Origin: an uncultured Alphaproteobacteria bacterium
GTDB taxonomy: Bacteria > Pseudomonadota > Alphaproteobacteria > MPNO01 > UBA2964
Length of the DNA: 64,000 nucleotides
Direction: 5' to 3'
Assembly: GCA_951812775.1 (NCBI GenBank)
Contig: OX638326.1
Span: forward strand, 1,562,335-1,626,334
Shown here: positions 53,959-63,747 of the stretch, piece after piece
Layout: every line of letters starts with the position of its first letter
Position numbering within the stretch: the stretch's first letter is position 1
Notes under the pieces: generated by a model
Databases searched by the model: none
Told to the model about the DNA's origin: nothing
Seen by the model: only the letters and a program-made list of their open reading frames with translations
Translations under genes and position numbers: made by a program

Positions 53959-56559
53959 ATGGACGTTGTCGTAGTAGAGTCGCCAGCCAAAGCCAAGACG
54001 ATCAATAAGTATCTTGGCAGCGGGTTTACCGTGTTGGCAAGTTATGGACATGTGCGCGATCTGCCACCCAAGAATGGCTCCGTCGATCCTGAGCAGGACT
54101 TCAATATGCTCTGGCAAGTTGGAGACGACTCAGAAAAACATCTAAAAGCAATAATTGATGCCACGCGTGGCGCGGATCATTTGTATCTCGCGACGGACCC
54201 GGATCGCGAAGGGGAAGCGATTTCCTGGCATGTCCAGGAGGTTCTTGAAAACCGGAAAGTCCTCGACGGCGTTAACGTCCAGCGTATTGTATTCCATGAG
54301 ATCACCAAAGACGCTGTTCTGCAGGCCATCCAGGAACCACGCGATCTCGATCACGGATTGATCGAAGCCTATCTCGCCCGTCGGGCGTTGGACTATTTGG
54401 TGGGCTTCACGCTTTCTCCTGTTCTCTGGCGCAAATTGCCCGGTAGCCGCTCCGCTGGACGGGTTCAATCAGTTGCCTTGCGATTGATAAGCGAGCGCGA
54501 GAGCGAAATTGAAAAATTTGTCCCGCAGGAATATTGGTCTTTAGAGGCAGACTTCACGACCCGTCAGGGTGGTGTGATGACCTCGCGCATGACTCATTTC
54601 GAAGGTGAGAAATTCACCCGTTTTTCGCTGGCTAATGCTGAAACCGCGAACCGGGCGGCGGACACGGTTAAGACAGGTGACTTCAGAGTTACCTCAATTG
54701 AACGCAAATCGGTTTTCCGCAACCCGCAACCGCCCTTCACAACGTCCACACTGCAACAAGAAGCTTCTCGAAAGCTGGGCTTTGGTACCGCCCGAACGAT
54801 GCGTATTGCACAACGTCTTTACGAGGGTGTTGATATTGGCGGTGAAACCGTTGGTCTCATCACGTACATGCGGACGGACAGTATTTCGATGGCGCAGGAA
54901 GCCATCACTGCCAGCCGGAACCTGATTAGGGATCAATTTGGCGCTGAGTATGTTCCAGATACGCCAAATGTATTTCGCAATCGCTCAAAGAATGCTCAGG
55001 AAGCACATGAGGCTGTTCGGCCAACTGATTTCTCACGACAGCCAAAGGACATGGCGTCCTATCTGGATGATGACGGTCGTCGTCTCTATGAGCTGATCTG
55101 GAAGCGCGCGATGGCGAGTTCGATGCAGAAAGCGGCACTGGAACAGGTTGCTATCGATTCCGCCACTGTTGATCGCAAAACGGTGATGCGCGCCACAGGC
55201 TCTGTGATCGTATTCGACGGATTCCTCATGCTTTATCAGGAAGACAGAGACGACCCGACTGACGATGATGACGGTTCCTCAAAAATTCTACCGCGTGTCG
55301 CTGAAGGCGAGTCTCTGACAACTGGCGAAGTCAGGCCAGAACAGCACTTCACGAAACCACCACCCCGCTTTACTGAAGCGAGCCTGGTTCGCAAGATGGA
55401 AGAACTCGGCATTGGACGGCCTTCCACCTACGCCTCCATTATTTCAGTATTACAAGACAGAAATTACGTCCGGCTCGAGAATAAACGTTTCGAACCTGAG
55501 AATCGCGGGCGCGTCGTCACGGCGTTCCTGTCGGGCTATTTCGAACGTTATGTTGAATATAACTTTACTGCCGACCTGGAAGATCGCCTTGACCTTATTG
55601 CCAGTGGTGACACCAACTGGAAGCAAGTTCTCCGAGACTTCTGGGATGCTTTCCATGAAGCTGTGAAGGGAACCGAAAGCCTCAAAATTTCAGATGTCAT
55701 AGATACGCTTGATGCTGATCTCGGGCCGCATTTCTTCCCACCCCGTGAAGATGGCTCGGATACTAGGGTGTGCCCTTCCTGCAAAGACGGTCGTCTGGGT
55801 CTCAAGCTCGGAAAAGGCGGCCCGTTTATTGGCTGCAGCAATTACCCGGACTGCAACTACACGCGCCCCCTCTCTGTCGCCAGCGCCGAAGATGATGAAA
55901 TCGCAGGCATGTCTTTGCCAAAAGTCTTAGGTATTGATCCTGAAACAGAGAAAGACGTCACACTGCGCAAGGGCCCCTTCGGTTTTTATATCCAGCTTGG
56001 AGAACCAGAAGGAAAGCAGAAACCCAAACGCGCAACGCTTCTTAAAAATTTCTCTCCGATGGACGTAACACTGGAGATAGCGCTTGCCCTACTCTCTCTC
56101 CCCCGTGATATCGGCCCGCACCCTGAAAGCGGTGAGATGATCCAGGCAGGTATCGGCCGCTACGGCCCCTATCTTAAGATTGGCCCCGCCTATACCTCAC
56201 TCGGTCCAGAGGAAGACGTCCTTTCAATCGGACTGAACCGTGCGATAACAGTTATTAAAGAAAAACCGCCCAAAAGCCGGGGTGCTGCAACCGCTCTACG
56301 AGACCTTGGAACGCACCCATCAGACGGCAAACCAGTGGGCGTCTTCAAGGGGCGCTACGGACCATATGTCAAACACTGCCGTGTAAACGCCTCTATTCCG
56401 AAATCGGAGACAGAAGAGTCGATCACGCTGGATATGGCAGTTGAATTACTGGCTGCCCGAGCCGCCAAAGGGAAAAAAGGGAAGAAGAAAGCTGCTAAGA
56501 AAAAGGCTGCAAAAAAGAAAGCCGCAAAAAAGGCCGCAAAGGCCAAATCTAGCAGCTGA
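53959..56559 (+). CDS. topA: DNA topoisomerase I
   Basis: An 866-residue type IA topoisomerase. The Toprim domain starts VVVESPAKAKTINKYLG and holds DPDREGEAISW; the catalytic Tyr303 lies in GLITYMRTDS. A C-terminal zinc module (CPSCKDGRLG and GCSNYPDCNY) is followed by several TopoI C-terminal repeats (KGPFGFYIQLG, IGRYGPYLKIG, KGRYGPYVKHC) and a Lys/Ala-rich tail, common in alphaproteobacteria. It relaxes negative supercoils. It sits between dprA and rnr, all on the plus strand. Confidence 0.97.
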   Translation: MDVVVVESPAKAKTINKYLGSGFTVLASYGHVRDLPPKNGSVDPEQDFNMLWQVGDDSEKHLKAIIDATRGADHLYLATDPDREGEAISWHVQEVLENRKVLDGVNVQRIVFHEITKDAVLQAIQEPRDLDHGLIEAYLARRALDYLVGFTLSPVLWRKLPGSRSAGRVQSVALRLISERESEIEKFVPQEYWSLEADFTTRQGGVMTSRMTHFEGEKFTRFSLANAETANRAADTVKTGDFRVTSIERKSVFRNPQPPFTTSTLQQEASRKLGFGTARTMRIAQRLYEGVDIGGETVGLITYMRTDSISMAQEAITASRNLIRDQFGAEYVPDTPNVFRNRSKNAQEAHEAVRPTDFSRQPKDMASYLDDDGRRLYELIWKRAMASSMQKAALEQVAIDSATVDRKTVMRATGSVIVFDGFLMLYQEDRDDPTDDDDGSSKILPRVAEGESLTTGEVRPEQHFTKPPPRFTEASLVRKMEELGIGRPSTYASIISVLQDRNYVRLENKRFEPENRGRVVTAFLSGYFERYVEYNFTADLEDRLDLIASGDTNWKQVLRDFWDAFHEAVKGTESLKISDVIDTLDADLGPHFFPPREDGSDTRVCPSCKDGRLGLKLGKGGPFIGCSNYPDCNYTRPLSVASAEDDEIAGMSLPKVLGIDPETEKDVTLRKGPFGFYIQLGEPEGKQKPKRATLLKNFSPMDVTLEIALALLSLPRDIGPHPESGEMIQAGIGRYGPYLKIGPAYTSLGPEEDVLSIGLNRAITVIKEKPPKSRGAATALRDLGTHPSDGKPVGVFKGRYGPYVKHCRVNASIPKSETEESITLDMAVELLAARAAKGKKGKKKAAKKKAAKKKAAKKAAKAKSSS

Positions 56560-56571
56560 TCTGCCCGGAAA

Positions 56572-58794
56572 GTGGCAGACGACAAAAAGAACGGGACCCT
56601 TCCTACCGAAGAAGCCCTTATTGAGTATATCTCGAAAAGCGGCAAATCTCTGAGCCGCAGAGAACTCGCGCGAAACTATAAACTCGCGACCTCAGACCGA
56701 CGTGCGCTGGGTGCGTTGCTGGAAGCCCTCTCCGAAGCCGGCAAAATTCGCCGTGGCAGAGGCAAACGCTACATGGCAAATACCCACCTTCCATCGGTCT
56801 CAGTTCTGGAAGTCAGCGGTCTCGATGAGGACGGCGACATAATTTTGCGGCCAACTGATCACCGTTTCGAAAAAGCGCCACCCCGAATTCGGGCAAACAT
56901 GCGAGCATTCAAAGGACCGGCGCCCGGAGTTGGTGACCGCGTCCTCGCCCGGCTTGAAAAAAAGCGAGGCAGCTACCTGGCCCATATTATTAAACGGCTG
57001 GAACAACGACCATCAAACATAATTGGCGTTTTTCGCCGACATCCCGATAGCGGCATCGTTGAGCCAGCGGACCGACGCCTCAAAACCAACTATATGATCA
57101 ATAGTCGGGATACGGATGGAGCGGAGGACGGTGAACTCGTCGAATGTGAAACAATTTCTGGGCGCGAGCACGGACTTCCACTAGCCCGTGTCGTCGAGCG
57201 TTTTGGCAATAGCGAAGACCCTTCCTCGATCGTCCCGGCCCTGATCGCAAAACACGAAATCCCAAAGACGTTTTCTGCAGCGGCCTTACGCCAGGCAGAA
57301 CAATCCGGTGCAGCAACTATGGAGGGTCGCGACGACCTTCGGGATATTCCCTTTGTAACGATCGACGATGAGACGGCTCGAGATTTTGATGATGCAGTAT
57401 GGGCCGAACGGAATGAGACAGATGACGGATGGCATCTCATCGTGGCCATCGCAGACGTTGCCGCCTATGTCCGTCCGAGTGATGCCCTCGACAAAGTCGC
57501 ACAGGAACGTGGCAACTCAGTATATTTCCCAACAACGGTCATTCCCATGTTACCGGAACAGTTGTCGAACGGCTGGTGCTCTCTGGTTCCCAACGAAGAT
57601 CGCCCCTGTCTCGCGGTTGATATTTGGATTAACGACAATGGACAGAAGACACGTCACCAGTTTCGCAGAGGTATGATGCGGTCGGCAGCGCGGCTCACCT
57701 ACAACCTTGTGCAAAATATGCGTGATGGCGTGATTGAGGACGCCCCATCGGTAATTCCCAAAAACCCTGTTTCGGGCCTTTACGGTGCTTTTGAAGCTTT
57801 AAACAAAGGCCGTCAGGCAAGAGGTGTTATTGACCTCGATCTTCCCGAACGGAAAATCGGTGTCGATGAGCACGGAGCAATATCAGGCGTAGATATTCGC
57901 GTTCGATTAGACAGCCACCGGCTTATCGAGGAGTTCATGATCCTGGCCAATGTCTGCGCCGCAGAGACCTTGGAATCCGTCAACATGCCATGCATGTATC
58001 GAGTCCATGATGACCCCGCAGCTGATCGCGTCGCAGCGCTGCGAAAGTATCTGAAAACCATTGGCCTAGACCTTGGTGGCGGGCAGGCGGTTCGCCCCCG
58101 TCATTTTGCAAGCCTGTTGCGTAGCGCCAAAGGTCGAGCAGACTTCATGGGGATCCAGGATGCTATCCTCCGCTCCCAGGCTCAGGCAGTGTACAGCCCA
58201 AGTAATGTCGGCCATTTTGGCCTCGCCTTGCGCCGATATGCGCATTTTACCTCCCCTATCAGACGCTATGCCGATTTGCTCGTACACCGCGCCCTCATTC
58301 AGGGCCTGCATCTTGGCGATGACGGTTTATATATCGAAGACGCGGATGACTTTCCCCAAATTGGAGAACAAATCTCGATGACCGAACGCCGTGCCATGGC
58401 GGCGGAGCGTGATGCCTTTGACCGTTTGGCAACTATCTATCTGTCTGATCAGGTTGGTGCAGAGTTTAACGCCCGAATTACAGGCGTTGAGCGGTTTGGT
58501 CTGTTTGCGGAGTTGGTCGACATCGGCGCCAGCGGGTTAATACCGGTCTCAACACTGGAGGGCGGTTATTTTCGGCTGGACCCCGACCGTAGGGGATTAT
58601 TCGTTGATGGCTCCAAAACCGGATATGAGCTTGGTCAATTTCTGAAAGTTCGCCTCAAGGAAGCAAATATCGCGACCGGGGGTCTGCTTATTGAGCCCGC
58701 GGAGCAAATGTCTGAAAAAATACCGCGACAAACGCCCGCCATCGACGTAAAAATGCTGGGAACAAGCGTTCTGGGGAAAAAAAGAAGACGTTAG
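56572..58794 (+). CDS. rnr: Ribonuclease R
   Basis: A 740-residue RNase II/R family 3'-5' exoribonuclease beginning with GTG 12 bases after topA. Order of domains: N-terminal winged helix (SRRELARNYKLATSDRRALG), cold-shock domains, the RNB catalytic domain (TIDDETARDFDDAVWAE with the metal-binding Asps; GNSVYFPTTVIPMLP; HFGLALRRYAHFTSPIRRYA) and a C-terminal S1 domain (GVERFGLFAELVDIGASG). It degrades structured RNA. The C-terminus ends in a basic KKRRR. Confidence 0.96.
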   Translation: MADDKKNGTLPTEEALIEYISKSGKSLSRRELARNYKLATSDRRALGALLEALSEAGKIRRGRGKRYMANTHLPSVSVLEVSGLDEDGDIILRPTDHRFEKAPPRIRANMRAFKGPAPGVGDRVLARLEKKRGSYLAHIIKRLEQRPSNIIGVFRRHPDSGIVEPADRRLKTNYMINSRDTDGAEDGELVECETISGREHGLPLARVVERFGNSEDPSSIVPALIAKHEIPKTFSAAALRQAEQSGAATMEGRDDLRDIPFVTIDDETARDFDDAVWAERNETDDGWHLIVAIADVAAYVRPSDALDKVAQERGNSVYFPTTVIPMLPEQLSNGWCSLVPNEDRPCLAVDIWINDNGQKTRHQFRRGMMRSAARLTYNLVQNMRDGVIEDAPSVIPKNPVSGLYGAFEALNKGRQARGVIDLDLPERKIGVDEHGAISGVDIRVRLDSHRLIEEFMILANVCAAETLESVNMPCMYRVHDDPAADRVAALRKYLKTIGLDLGGGQAVRPRHFASLLRSAKGRADFMGIQDAILRSQAQAVYSPSNVGHFGLALRRYAHFTSPIRRYADLLVHRALIQGLHLGDDGLYIEDADDFPQIGEQISMTERRAMAAERDAFDRLATIYLSDQVGAEFNARITGVERFGLFAELVDIGASGLIPVSTLEGGYFRLDPDRRGLFVDGSKTGYELGQFLKVRLKEANIATGGLLIEPAEQMSEKIPRQTPAIDVKMLGTSVLGKKRRR

Positions 58795-58862
58795 GAAATA
58801 TGGACTATCCTTTCGACTGATTTGTAAATTCCAGGTAGGGCAAGTGTAACGTGAGGCGCTAA

Positions 58863-60419
58863 ATGTCGTCCGGTCCGTCAGCATATCCAATACCAAGATT
58901 CAGGCAGTTGCTCATCTCTTTTGCATGCTTGGTCCTGGCTGGGTGCGCGAACGAAGTTGAGAAGCAGAAAAACCTGGAGTCTGGAAATCTACTTACCGTC
59001 GCTCTGGAGAATCTGGCCGACCGATACATCGAACCATTACAGCCCGGTGCAATGAGCATCAATGGATTGCGGAAACTCGTTGCTGTCGACGCTATGTTAA
59101 GTATCGATCAGACCGAACATGGCGTTGCACTTAGTGTCGATGGTTCAACAACGCTTCAGCGCGCCTTACCTGAAGATACAGATCTCCATGGATGGGCTGA
59201 TCTCACAGTTCAACTGGTAAATAAAGCGAGGTCACAGTCCACCGCGATCGGAGAACTAAGCGAAGCAGAAACTCACAAACTATTACTAACGGGAATTATC
59301 GAAAACACCGACAAATATTCCCGATATCTACCACCTGATGCAGCTGGCCGCAGCCGGGCGACACGCGACGGGTTTGGCGGCATTGGCGTCGTGTTAGATC
59401 AACGCAACGATCGCGTAATTATACGCAGCGTAACACCGAACAATCCCGCAGATGAAGCTGGCGTGAAAGCAAAAGACTGGATCACGCACATAGATGGCAA
59501 ATCGACCTTGGGACTTTCTGTAGGACGCGTCGCCAAATTATTGCGCGGCAAAATCTCTCAACCCGTTAGAATTCGGGTTGTACGTGAAGGGCTGGACAAA
59601 CCACTTTCTCTCTCTGTTATCCGTGATCACGTAATTCGACAGAGCGTCATAAGTCGGCATGCGCAGAATGTCGTAATACTTCGCATAAAAACTTTTAACC
59701 AAGGAACCGTAAGCACGTTTCGCAAGGCCATTGTTAAAGCCGTCAAGGAAATGGGGAGCGATCTAAAGGGTATCGTCCTAGACCTCAGGAACAACCCCGG
59801 TGGCTTACTCGACCAGGCAATCGCTGTGGCGGATCTATTTATGGTCAGGGGCCGGATCATTTCAACAAAAGGCCGACATGCCGAGAGCAATCAAATATTC
59901 GATGCGAGCCCGGGGCAGGTCTTGGCCGACATGCCGATGGTGGTATTGATCAATGGAAGATCAGCATCGGCTGCTGAAATCGTTGCAGCTGCCCTAAGAG
60001 ACTCAGGGCGGGCCGCTCTAATCGGTTCAACATCATATGGTAAAGGCACCGTACAAACTATCGTGCGCCTACCAAACACTGCGGAATATCATCTAACCTG
60101 GGCGAGAATTTTAGCACCCTCCGGGCAAACACTAGATTCTCAGGGAATAGTCCCCGTCATTTGCACGAACATTTCGCGAGATAGGCTCGAGACCGTAAAA
60201 TCCGCCCTCGCAAGTGGTGGCGATAATTTATCCGCAGTGCAAAAAATCTATCGTCCGCACGCGGCACTTTCGCATTATTCCAGAACGCACAAACTAGCGT
60301 GCCCGCCTTCGCCAATACGACCATCCGACGACTTAGAAACCGCCAAACTATTGTTAATGAATAATAAAATTTATAAATCTACGATAGCACATCCCCCGAC
60401 AAATTTAGCCGAACGCTGA
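58863..60419 (+). CDS. S41-family carboxy-terminal processing peptidase, lipoprotein
   Basis: A 518-residue CtpA-like protease. The signal peptide ends in a lipobox at LVLAGC (Cys 28). A PDZ domain (about residues 170-240, GFGGIGVVLDQRNDRVII; AGVKAKDWITHIDGKS) precedes the catalytic domain with Ser in INGRSASAAEIVAAAL and Lys in GSTSYGKGTVQTI. KGIVLDLRNNPGGLLDQAIA is typical. It is probably anchored in the periplasm. The C-terminal 80 residues after the catalytic domain are unusual and hold a Cys (HKLACPPSP). It separates rnr from rpmG. Confidence 0.87.
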   Translation: MSSGPSAYPIPRFRQLLISFACLVLAGCANEVEKQKNLESGNLLTVALENLADRYIEPLQPGAMSINGLRKLVAVDAMLSIDQTEHGVALSVDGSTTLQRALPEDTDLHGWADLTVQLVNKARSQSTAIGELSEAETHKLLLTGIIENTDKYSRYLPPDAAGRSRATRDGFGGIGVVLDQRNDRVIIRSVTPNNPADEAGVKAKDWITHIDGKSTLGLSVGRVAKLLRGKISQPVRIRVVREGLDKPLSLSVIRDHVIRQSVISRHAQNVVILRIKTFNQGTVSTFRKAIVKAVKEMGSDLKGIVLDLRNNPGGLLDQAIAVADLFMVRGRIISTKGRHAESNQIFDASPGQVLADMPMVVLINGRSASAAEIVAAALRDSGRAALIGSTSYGKGTVQTIVRLPNTAEYHLTWARILAPSGQTLDSQGIVPVICTNISRDRLETVKSALASGGDNLSAVQKIYRPHAALSHYSRTHKLACPPSPIRPSDDLETAKLLLMNNKIYKSTIAHPPTNLAER

Positions 60420-60448
60420 AATAGGCTATTAAATGGGATGTGAATTGC

Positions 60449-60476
60449 TTGACAGCGCGTAATTGTGGACTATGTT
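60449..60476 (+). promoter_or_regulatory. Sigma-70-type promoter for rpmG
   Basis: TTGACA at 60449-60454 and TATGTT at 60471-60476, spaced 16 bases, about 37 bases before the rpmG start codon. Confidence 0.65.
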
Positions 60477-60512
60477 GTGCGCATCTGAATTTAGGGCACG
60501 GAACCGATTGTC

Positions 60513-60680
60513 ATGGCCAAGGCTAACTCGATACAAATAAAGCTCGTCAGCAGTGCTGACACTGGCTTTTACTACGTTACACGCAAAAACCCTCGGACAC
60601 TGACCGACAAGGTCGAAATGCGTAAATATGATCCTGTTGTCCGAAAACACGTAATGTTCAAGGAAGCCAAGATTAAATAG
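60513..60680 (+). CDS. rpmG: Ribosomal protein L33
   Basis: A 55-residue L33 (bL33): [40 protein letters not shown] and a basic end. No zinc-ribbon cysteines, so it is the zinc-free form. It has its own promoter upstream and a strong terminator downstream. The rpmG-pleD-divK neighbourhood is a known alphaproteobacterial arrangement. Confidence 0.95.
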   Translation: MAKANSIQIKLVSSADTGFYYVTRKNPRTLTDKVEMRKYDPVVRKHVMFKEAKIK

Positions 60681-60703
60681 GCCCTTTGCTTTGAAAATTA
60701 GAC

Positions 60704-60737
60704 AAGCCGCCCGGTTTTTGCCGCGGCGGCTTTTTTA
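60704..60737 (+). terminator. Rho-independent terminator after rpmG
   Basis: AAGCCGCC and GGCGGCTT pair as an 8-bp stem, extendable inward by CGG/CCG with one bulged C, and are followed by a run of six T. It lies 24 bases after rpmG and just before the convergent pleD end. Confidence 0.88.
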
Positions 60738-60758
60738 TTGCGAGGGCACCAAAATAAT

Positions 60759-62219
60759 TCAGCCTGTAGCTTGCTTGGCGGAAAGCGGGCGCTCAGGTGT
60801 CGGCAATGCTTCCTGAACGGGCTCCCCTGCCTCAGATAACGGCAAGGCTCCAGTAGCTGTTGTAACCTTGTTACGGCCCGTGCGCTTGGCTTCATACAAT
60901 GCCGCATCAGCATGGCGGAGCAAATTTTCGAGATCACTGTCGCCCGCCAACACACAAGCAGCGCCAATACTCACCGTTATCGCCAAACCGTCATCAACAC
61001 CTGAAACTACAAATTTCCCGCCCGAGATCGATGTACATAACCTTTCTGCCGCAGCAGATGCGGACGCCAAAGAAGAATCCGGCAGTAAAACAACGAATTC
61101 TTCACCGCCCAATCGGACAGCTGTATCAAATCCGCGCAAATTACTTTGAATACGTTTCGCAACGGCCTGAAGGATTTCATCTCCCGCTTCATGCCCATGT
61201 GTATCATTGACGGTTTTAAAATGGTCGATATCAAGGATTAGGGCCGAGATTGGTTTTCCTGAATCCGCAAGCCGCGCAACAATTCGTTCAAAATGGGACT
61301 CTAAATATCGCCGGTTATACATCCCGGTCAGGCTATCCGTGACAGCGGCATTGACACTGAAGGTATAATTTTCCCGCAGGCGTTCCTCATAACGTCGACG
61401 TCTAATTTGAGTCCGCGAGCGAGAAATAAGCTCATCGCGTTCGACCGGCCGAACAAGGTAATCATTTACGCCAAGCTCTAGGGCTTTTGCGAGACGGTCT
61501 TCCTCATTTTCCGGTACCACGATTAGGATGGGCCGATGTCTGGTTTCTGGTTCAGACCGCATTTGTGAACATAAACGCAAGGCATCCTGGGATCGATTGC
61601 CGTCGCTGACCAGCACGAGATCATAGTCTCCGCTTTTAGCCATGGAGATGGCCTGATCATCATCTTCAGCGAGTTCAACCGAATGCCCTTGCAAGGACAA
61701 TGTTTCAGTTACAAGGTCACGGTCATACATACCTTCTGCGACGATAAGGACAGACCCTGGTGCTTTCTGGTCAACACAATTTTGAGCAGCATCTGTTACA
61801 CCAAGCTCTACAGCGGTCGCTTCGCGGGCGCGCCACTCATCACTCGCCCTTTTTAGGCGGACCAATGATCTAATCCGCGCGAAAAGTGCAACATCATTGA
61901 CGGGTTTCGTCAGGAAATCGTCAGCACCTACCTCCAGTCCGCGGACACGATCCCGAACCTCGTTGAGTGCAGTTACCATTACAACTGGAATATGTGCCGT
62001 GACTGGATTGTTTTTTAAATGGCCGCAAACTTCATAGCCATCCATCCCAGGCATCATCACATCCAAGAGAATAATATCCGGTAGATGATCTTCCGCAACA
62101 ACGAGCGCAGAGGGACCGTCAACTGCGGTAAGCACTTCGTAGTATTCTACGAGCAGCTTTGCTTCGAGCAATTTCACATTCACAGGGGTGTCATCAACGA
62201 CTAAAACACGGGCGGACAT
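60759..62219 (-). CDS. pleD: PleD-type response regulator diguanylate cyclase
   Basis: A 486-residue REC-REC-GGDEF protein. The first receiver has Asp 9/10 and the phosphorylation site D53 in LLDVMMPGMDG, the same number as Caulobacter PleD. The second receiver (about residues 155-275) lacks the phospho-acceptor. The cyclase carries the active GGEEF signature (VRLGGEEFVVLL) with an RxxD inhibitory site (RGFD) five residues before it. It makes c-di-GMP when phosphorylated. The divK gene lies just upstream, 26 bases away. Confidence 0.95.
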   Translation of the reverse strand: MSARVLVVDDTPVNVKLLEAKLLVEYYEVLTAVDGPSALVVAEDHLPDIILLDVMMPGMDGYEVCGHLKNNPVTAHIPVVMVTALNEVRDRVRGLEVGADDFLTKPVNDVALFARIRSLVRLKRASDEWRAREATAVELGVTDAAQNCVDQKAPGSVLIVAEGMYDRDLVTETLSLQGHSVELAEDDDQAISMAKSGDYDLVLVSDGNRSQDALRLCSQMRSEPETRHRPILIVVPENEEDRLAKALELGVNDYLVRPVERDELISRSRTQIRRRRYEERLRENYTFSVNAAVTDSLTGMYNRRYLESHFERIVARLADSGKPISALILDIDHFKTVNDTHGHEAGDEILQAVAKRIQSNLRGFDTAVRLGGEEFVVLLPDSSLASASAAAERLCTSISGGKFVVSGVDDGLAITVSIGAACVLAGDSDLENLLRHADAALYEAKRTGRNKVTTATGALPLSEAGEPVQEALPTPERPLSAKQATG

Positions 62220-62245
62220 CTTGGATCAGGACTCCGGAAAATTGT

Positions 62246-62614
62246 TCAGTCGATAACTTTTTCGATCGTCTCAAGAAATGTCGAAACAGAGATTGGTTTT
62301 GCGACATAGGCTTCGCAACCACCGTTTCGAATTTTCTCTTCGTCGCCTTTCATTGCAAATGCGGTAACGGCGATAACCGGAATGTCCCGGAGATCATCGT
62401 CTTCTTTGATCCACTTTGTGACCTCCAGCCCAGAAACTTCCGGAAGCTGGATATCCATCAAAATAAGGTCGGGTCGGTGCGTGCGGGCGAGATCAAGAGC
62501 TTCCCGACCATCTTTGGTTTGAAATGTCTCATAGCCGTACACCTTGAGGAGATCATGAAAAAGTTTCATGTTTAGCTCGTTGTCTTCGACAATAAGAATT
62601 TTCTTTGGTCCCAT
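62246..62614 (-). CDS. divK: DivK single-domain response regulator
   Basis: A 122-residue receiver domain: [20 protein letters not shown], phosphorylation site D54 in [13 protein letters not shown], the T/S residue in [15 protein letters not shown] and Lys in YVAKPISV. DivK controls CtrA through DivJ/PleC/DivL in Caulobacter. It is first in the operon with pleD. Confidence 0.95.
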   Translation of the reverse strand: MGPKKILIVEDNELNMKLFHDLLKVYGYETFQTKDGREALDLARTHRPDLILMDIQLPEVSGLEVTKWIKEDDDLRDIPVIAVTAFAMKGDEEKIRNGGCEAYVAKPISVSTFLETIEKVID

Positions 62615-62829
62615 ACTCTACCACCGTACCAAACTTTGCCCTTTATGGCTCAAAGTCGTGCATTTACAAACCGAATTTTGGTGTAAAAAGGTTAACAAGC
62701 TATGATCACTGCATACACACCAGTTACGTTTTCTTGGAAACAAACACTCAAGATCCTCAGTATTTTTCAACCCATATTGCAAAATATGCGAACAAATCAT
62801 TCAGGATGAACAAGGGAGAAGCGTCTTAA

Positions 62830-63744
62830 ATGCGCATTGGGGTCGATTTGGGCGGTACAAAAATCGAGTTTTCTGCGATTTCCGCAGAGGGACACCTTTT
62901 GGTCCGCAACCGCGTTCCTGCACCCCAGAATAAATATCAGGATACCTTAGAGGCGATTAGAGATGGGGTTCTTCATCTGGAAGCAATGCTCAATCGATCA
63001 GGTAGCGTCGGCATTGGTATTCCCGGCACCATTTCGCCATATACCGGCCTTGTTAGGGGAGCGAATTCAACCTGGCTGATTGGGCACCCCTTAGATAAGG
63101 ATCTCGAAAGTATATTGGGACGACCAGTGCGCGTGGAAAATGATGCCAATTGTTTCACATTATCGGAGGCCATAGACGGCGCAGGCAAAGGTCATGACGT
63201 CGTTTTCGGCGTCATTTTGGGCACTGGCGTTGGTGGCGGCGTGGTCATCAATAGACGATTGATTCCTGGTCAAAATGGAATCGCAGGAGAATGGGGGCAT
63301 TCACCACAACCCGGGGTAACCGTTACAAAGGAATACAAGGACTCTGTAAAACGAACATGTTATTGCGGCAAACAGAATTGCATCGAAACTTTTCTATCCG
63401 GTCCTGGGTTTTCACGAAGCCATTCCGAAATAGGTGGGCTATCAGCTACCCCACCCGAAATCATTGAACGCTGGCAAGCAGGAGACTCGGTCGCAGATTC
63501 CTCTATATCGAGATATGAGGAACAGCTTGCTAGAGCATTAGCAGGTATCATCAACCTTCTGGACCCAAATGTAATTGTCTTAGGCGGTGGAATGTCGAAC
63601 GTCGAAAGGCTTTATGAGACGGTGCCCCGACTATGGCAAAACTGGTGTTTTTCCGACCGAATCAACACATTGTTGGTGCCACCGAAACACGGTGATTCCA
63701 GTGGCGTACGGGGCGCTGCATGGCTATGGCCGCATAACCAGTAG
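62830..63744 (+). CDS. ROK-family sugar kinase
   Basis: A 304-residue ROK kinase. The ATP-binding IGVDLGGTKIEF, GIGIPGTISPYTG and the catalytic region ENDANCFTLSEA are followed by a zinc motif (CYCGKQNCIETFLSGPG) and the second phosphate site VFGVILGTGVGGGVVIN. It phosphorylates a hexose such as fructose, glucose or N-acetylglucosamine; the specificity is not decided here. The gene is divergent from divK with about 215 bases of shared upstream region holding no feature I can name. GGGAGAAG precedes the ATG. Confidence 0.9.
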   Translation: MRIGVDLGGTKIEFSAISAEGHLLVRNRVPAPQNKYQDTLEAIRDGVLHLEAMLNRSGSVGIGIPGTISPYTGLVRGANSTWLIGHPLDKDLESILGRPVRVENDANCFTLSEAIDGAGKGHDVVFGVILGTGVGGGVVINRRLIPGQNGIAGEWGHSPQPGVTVTKEYKDSVKRTCYCGKQNCIETFLSGPGFSRSHSEIGGLSATPPEIIERWQAGDSVADSSISRYEEQLARALAGIINLLDPNVIVLGGGMSNVERLYETVPRLWQNWCFSDRINTLLVPPKHGDSSGVRGAAWLWPHNQ

Positions 63745-63747
63745 TCT

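Noticed and set aside
56460-56560. Lysine/alanine-rich repeat at the end of topA as a separate repeat element
   Set aside because: It is coding, in frame, and the basic tail is normal for alphaproteobacterial topoisomerase I.
62615-62829. CtrA or CcrM-type cell-cycle sites upstream of divK
   Set aside because: I looked for TTAA-N7-TTAA and GANTC in the intergenic region and found no convincing match.
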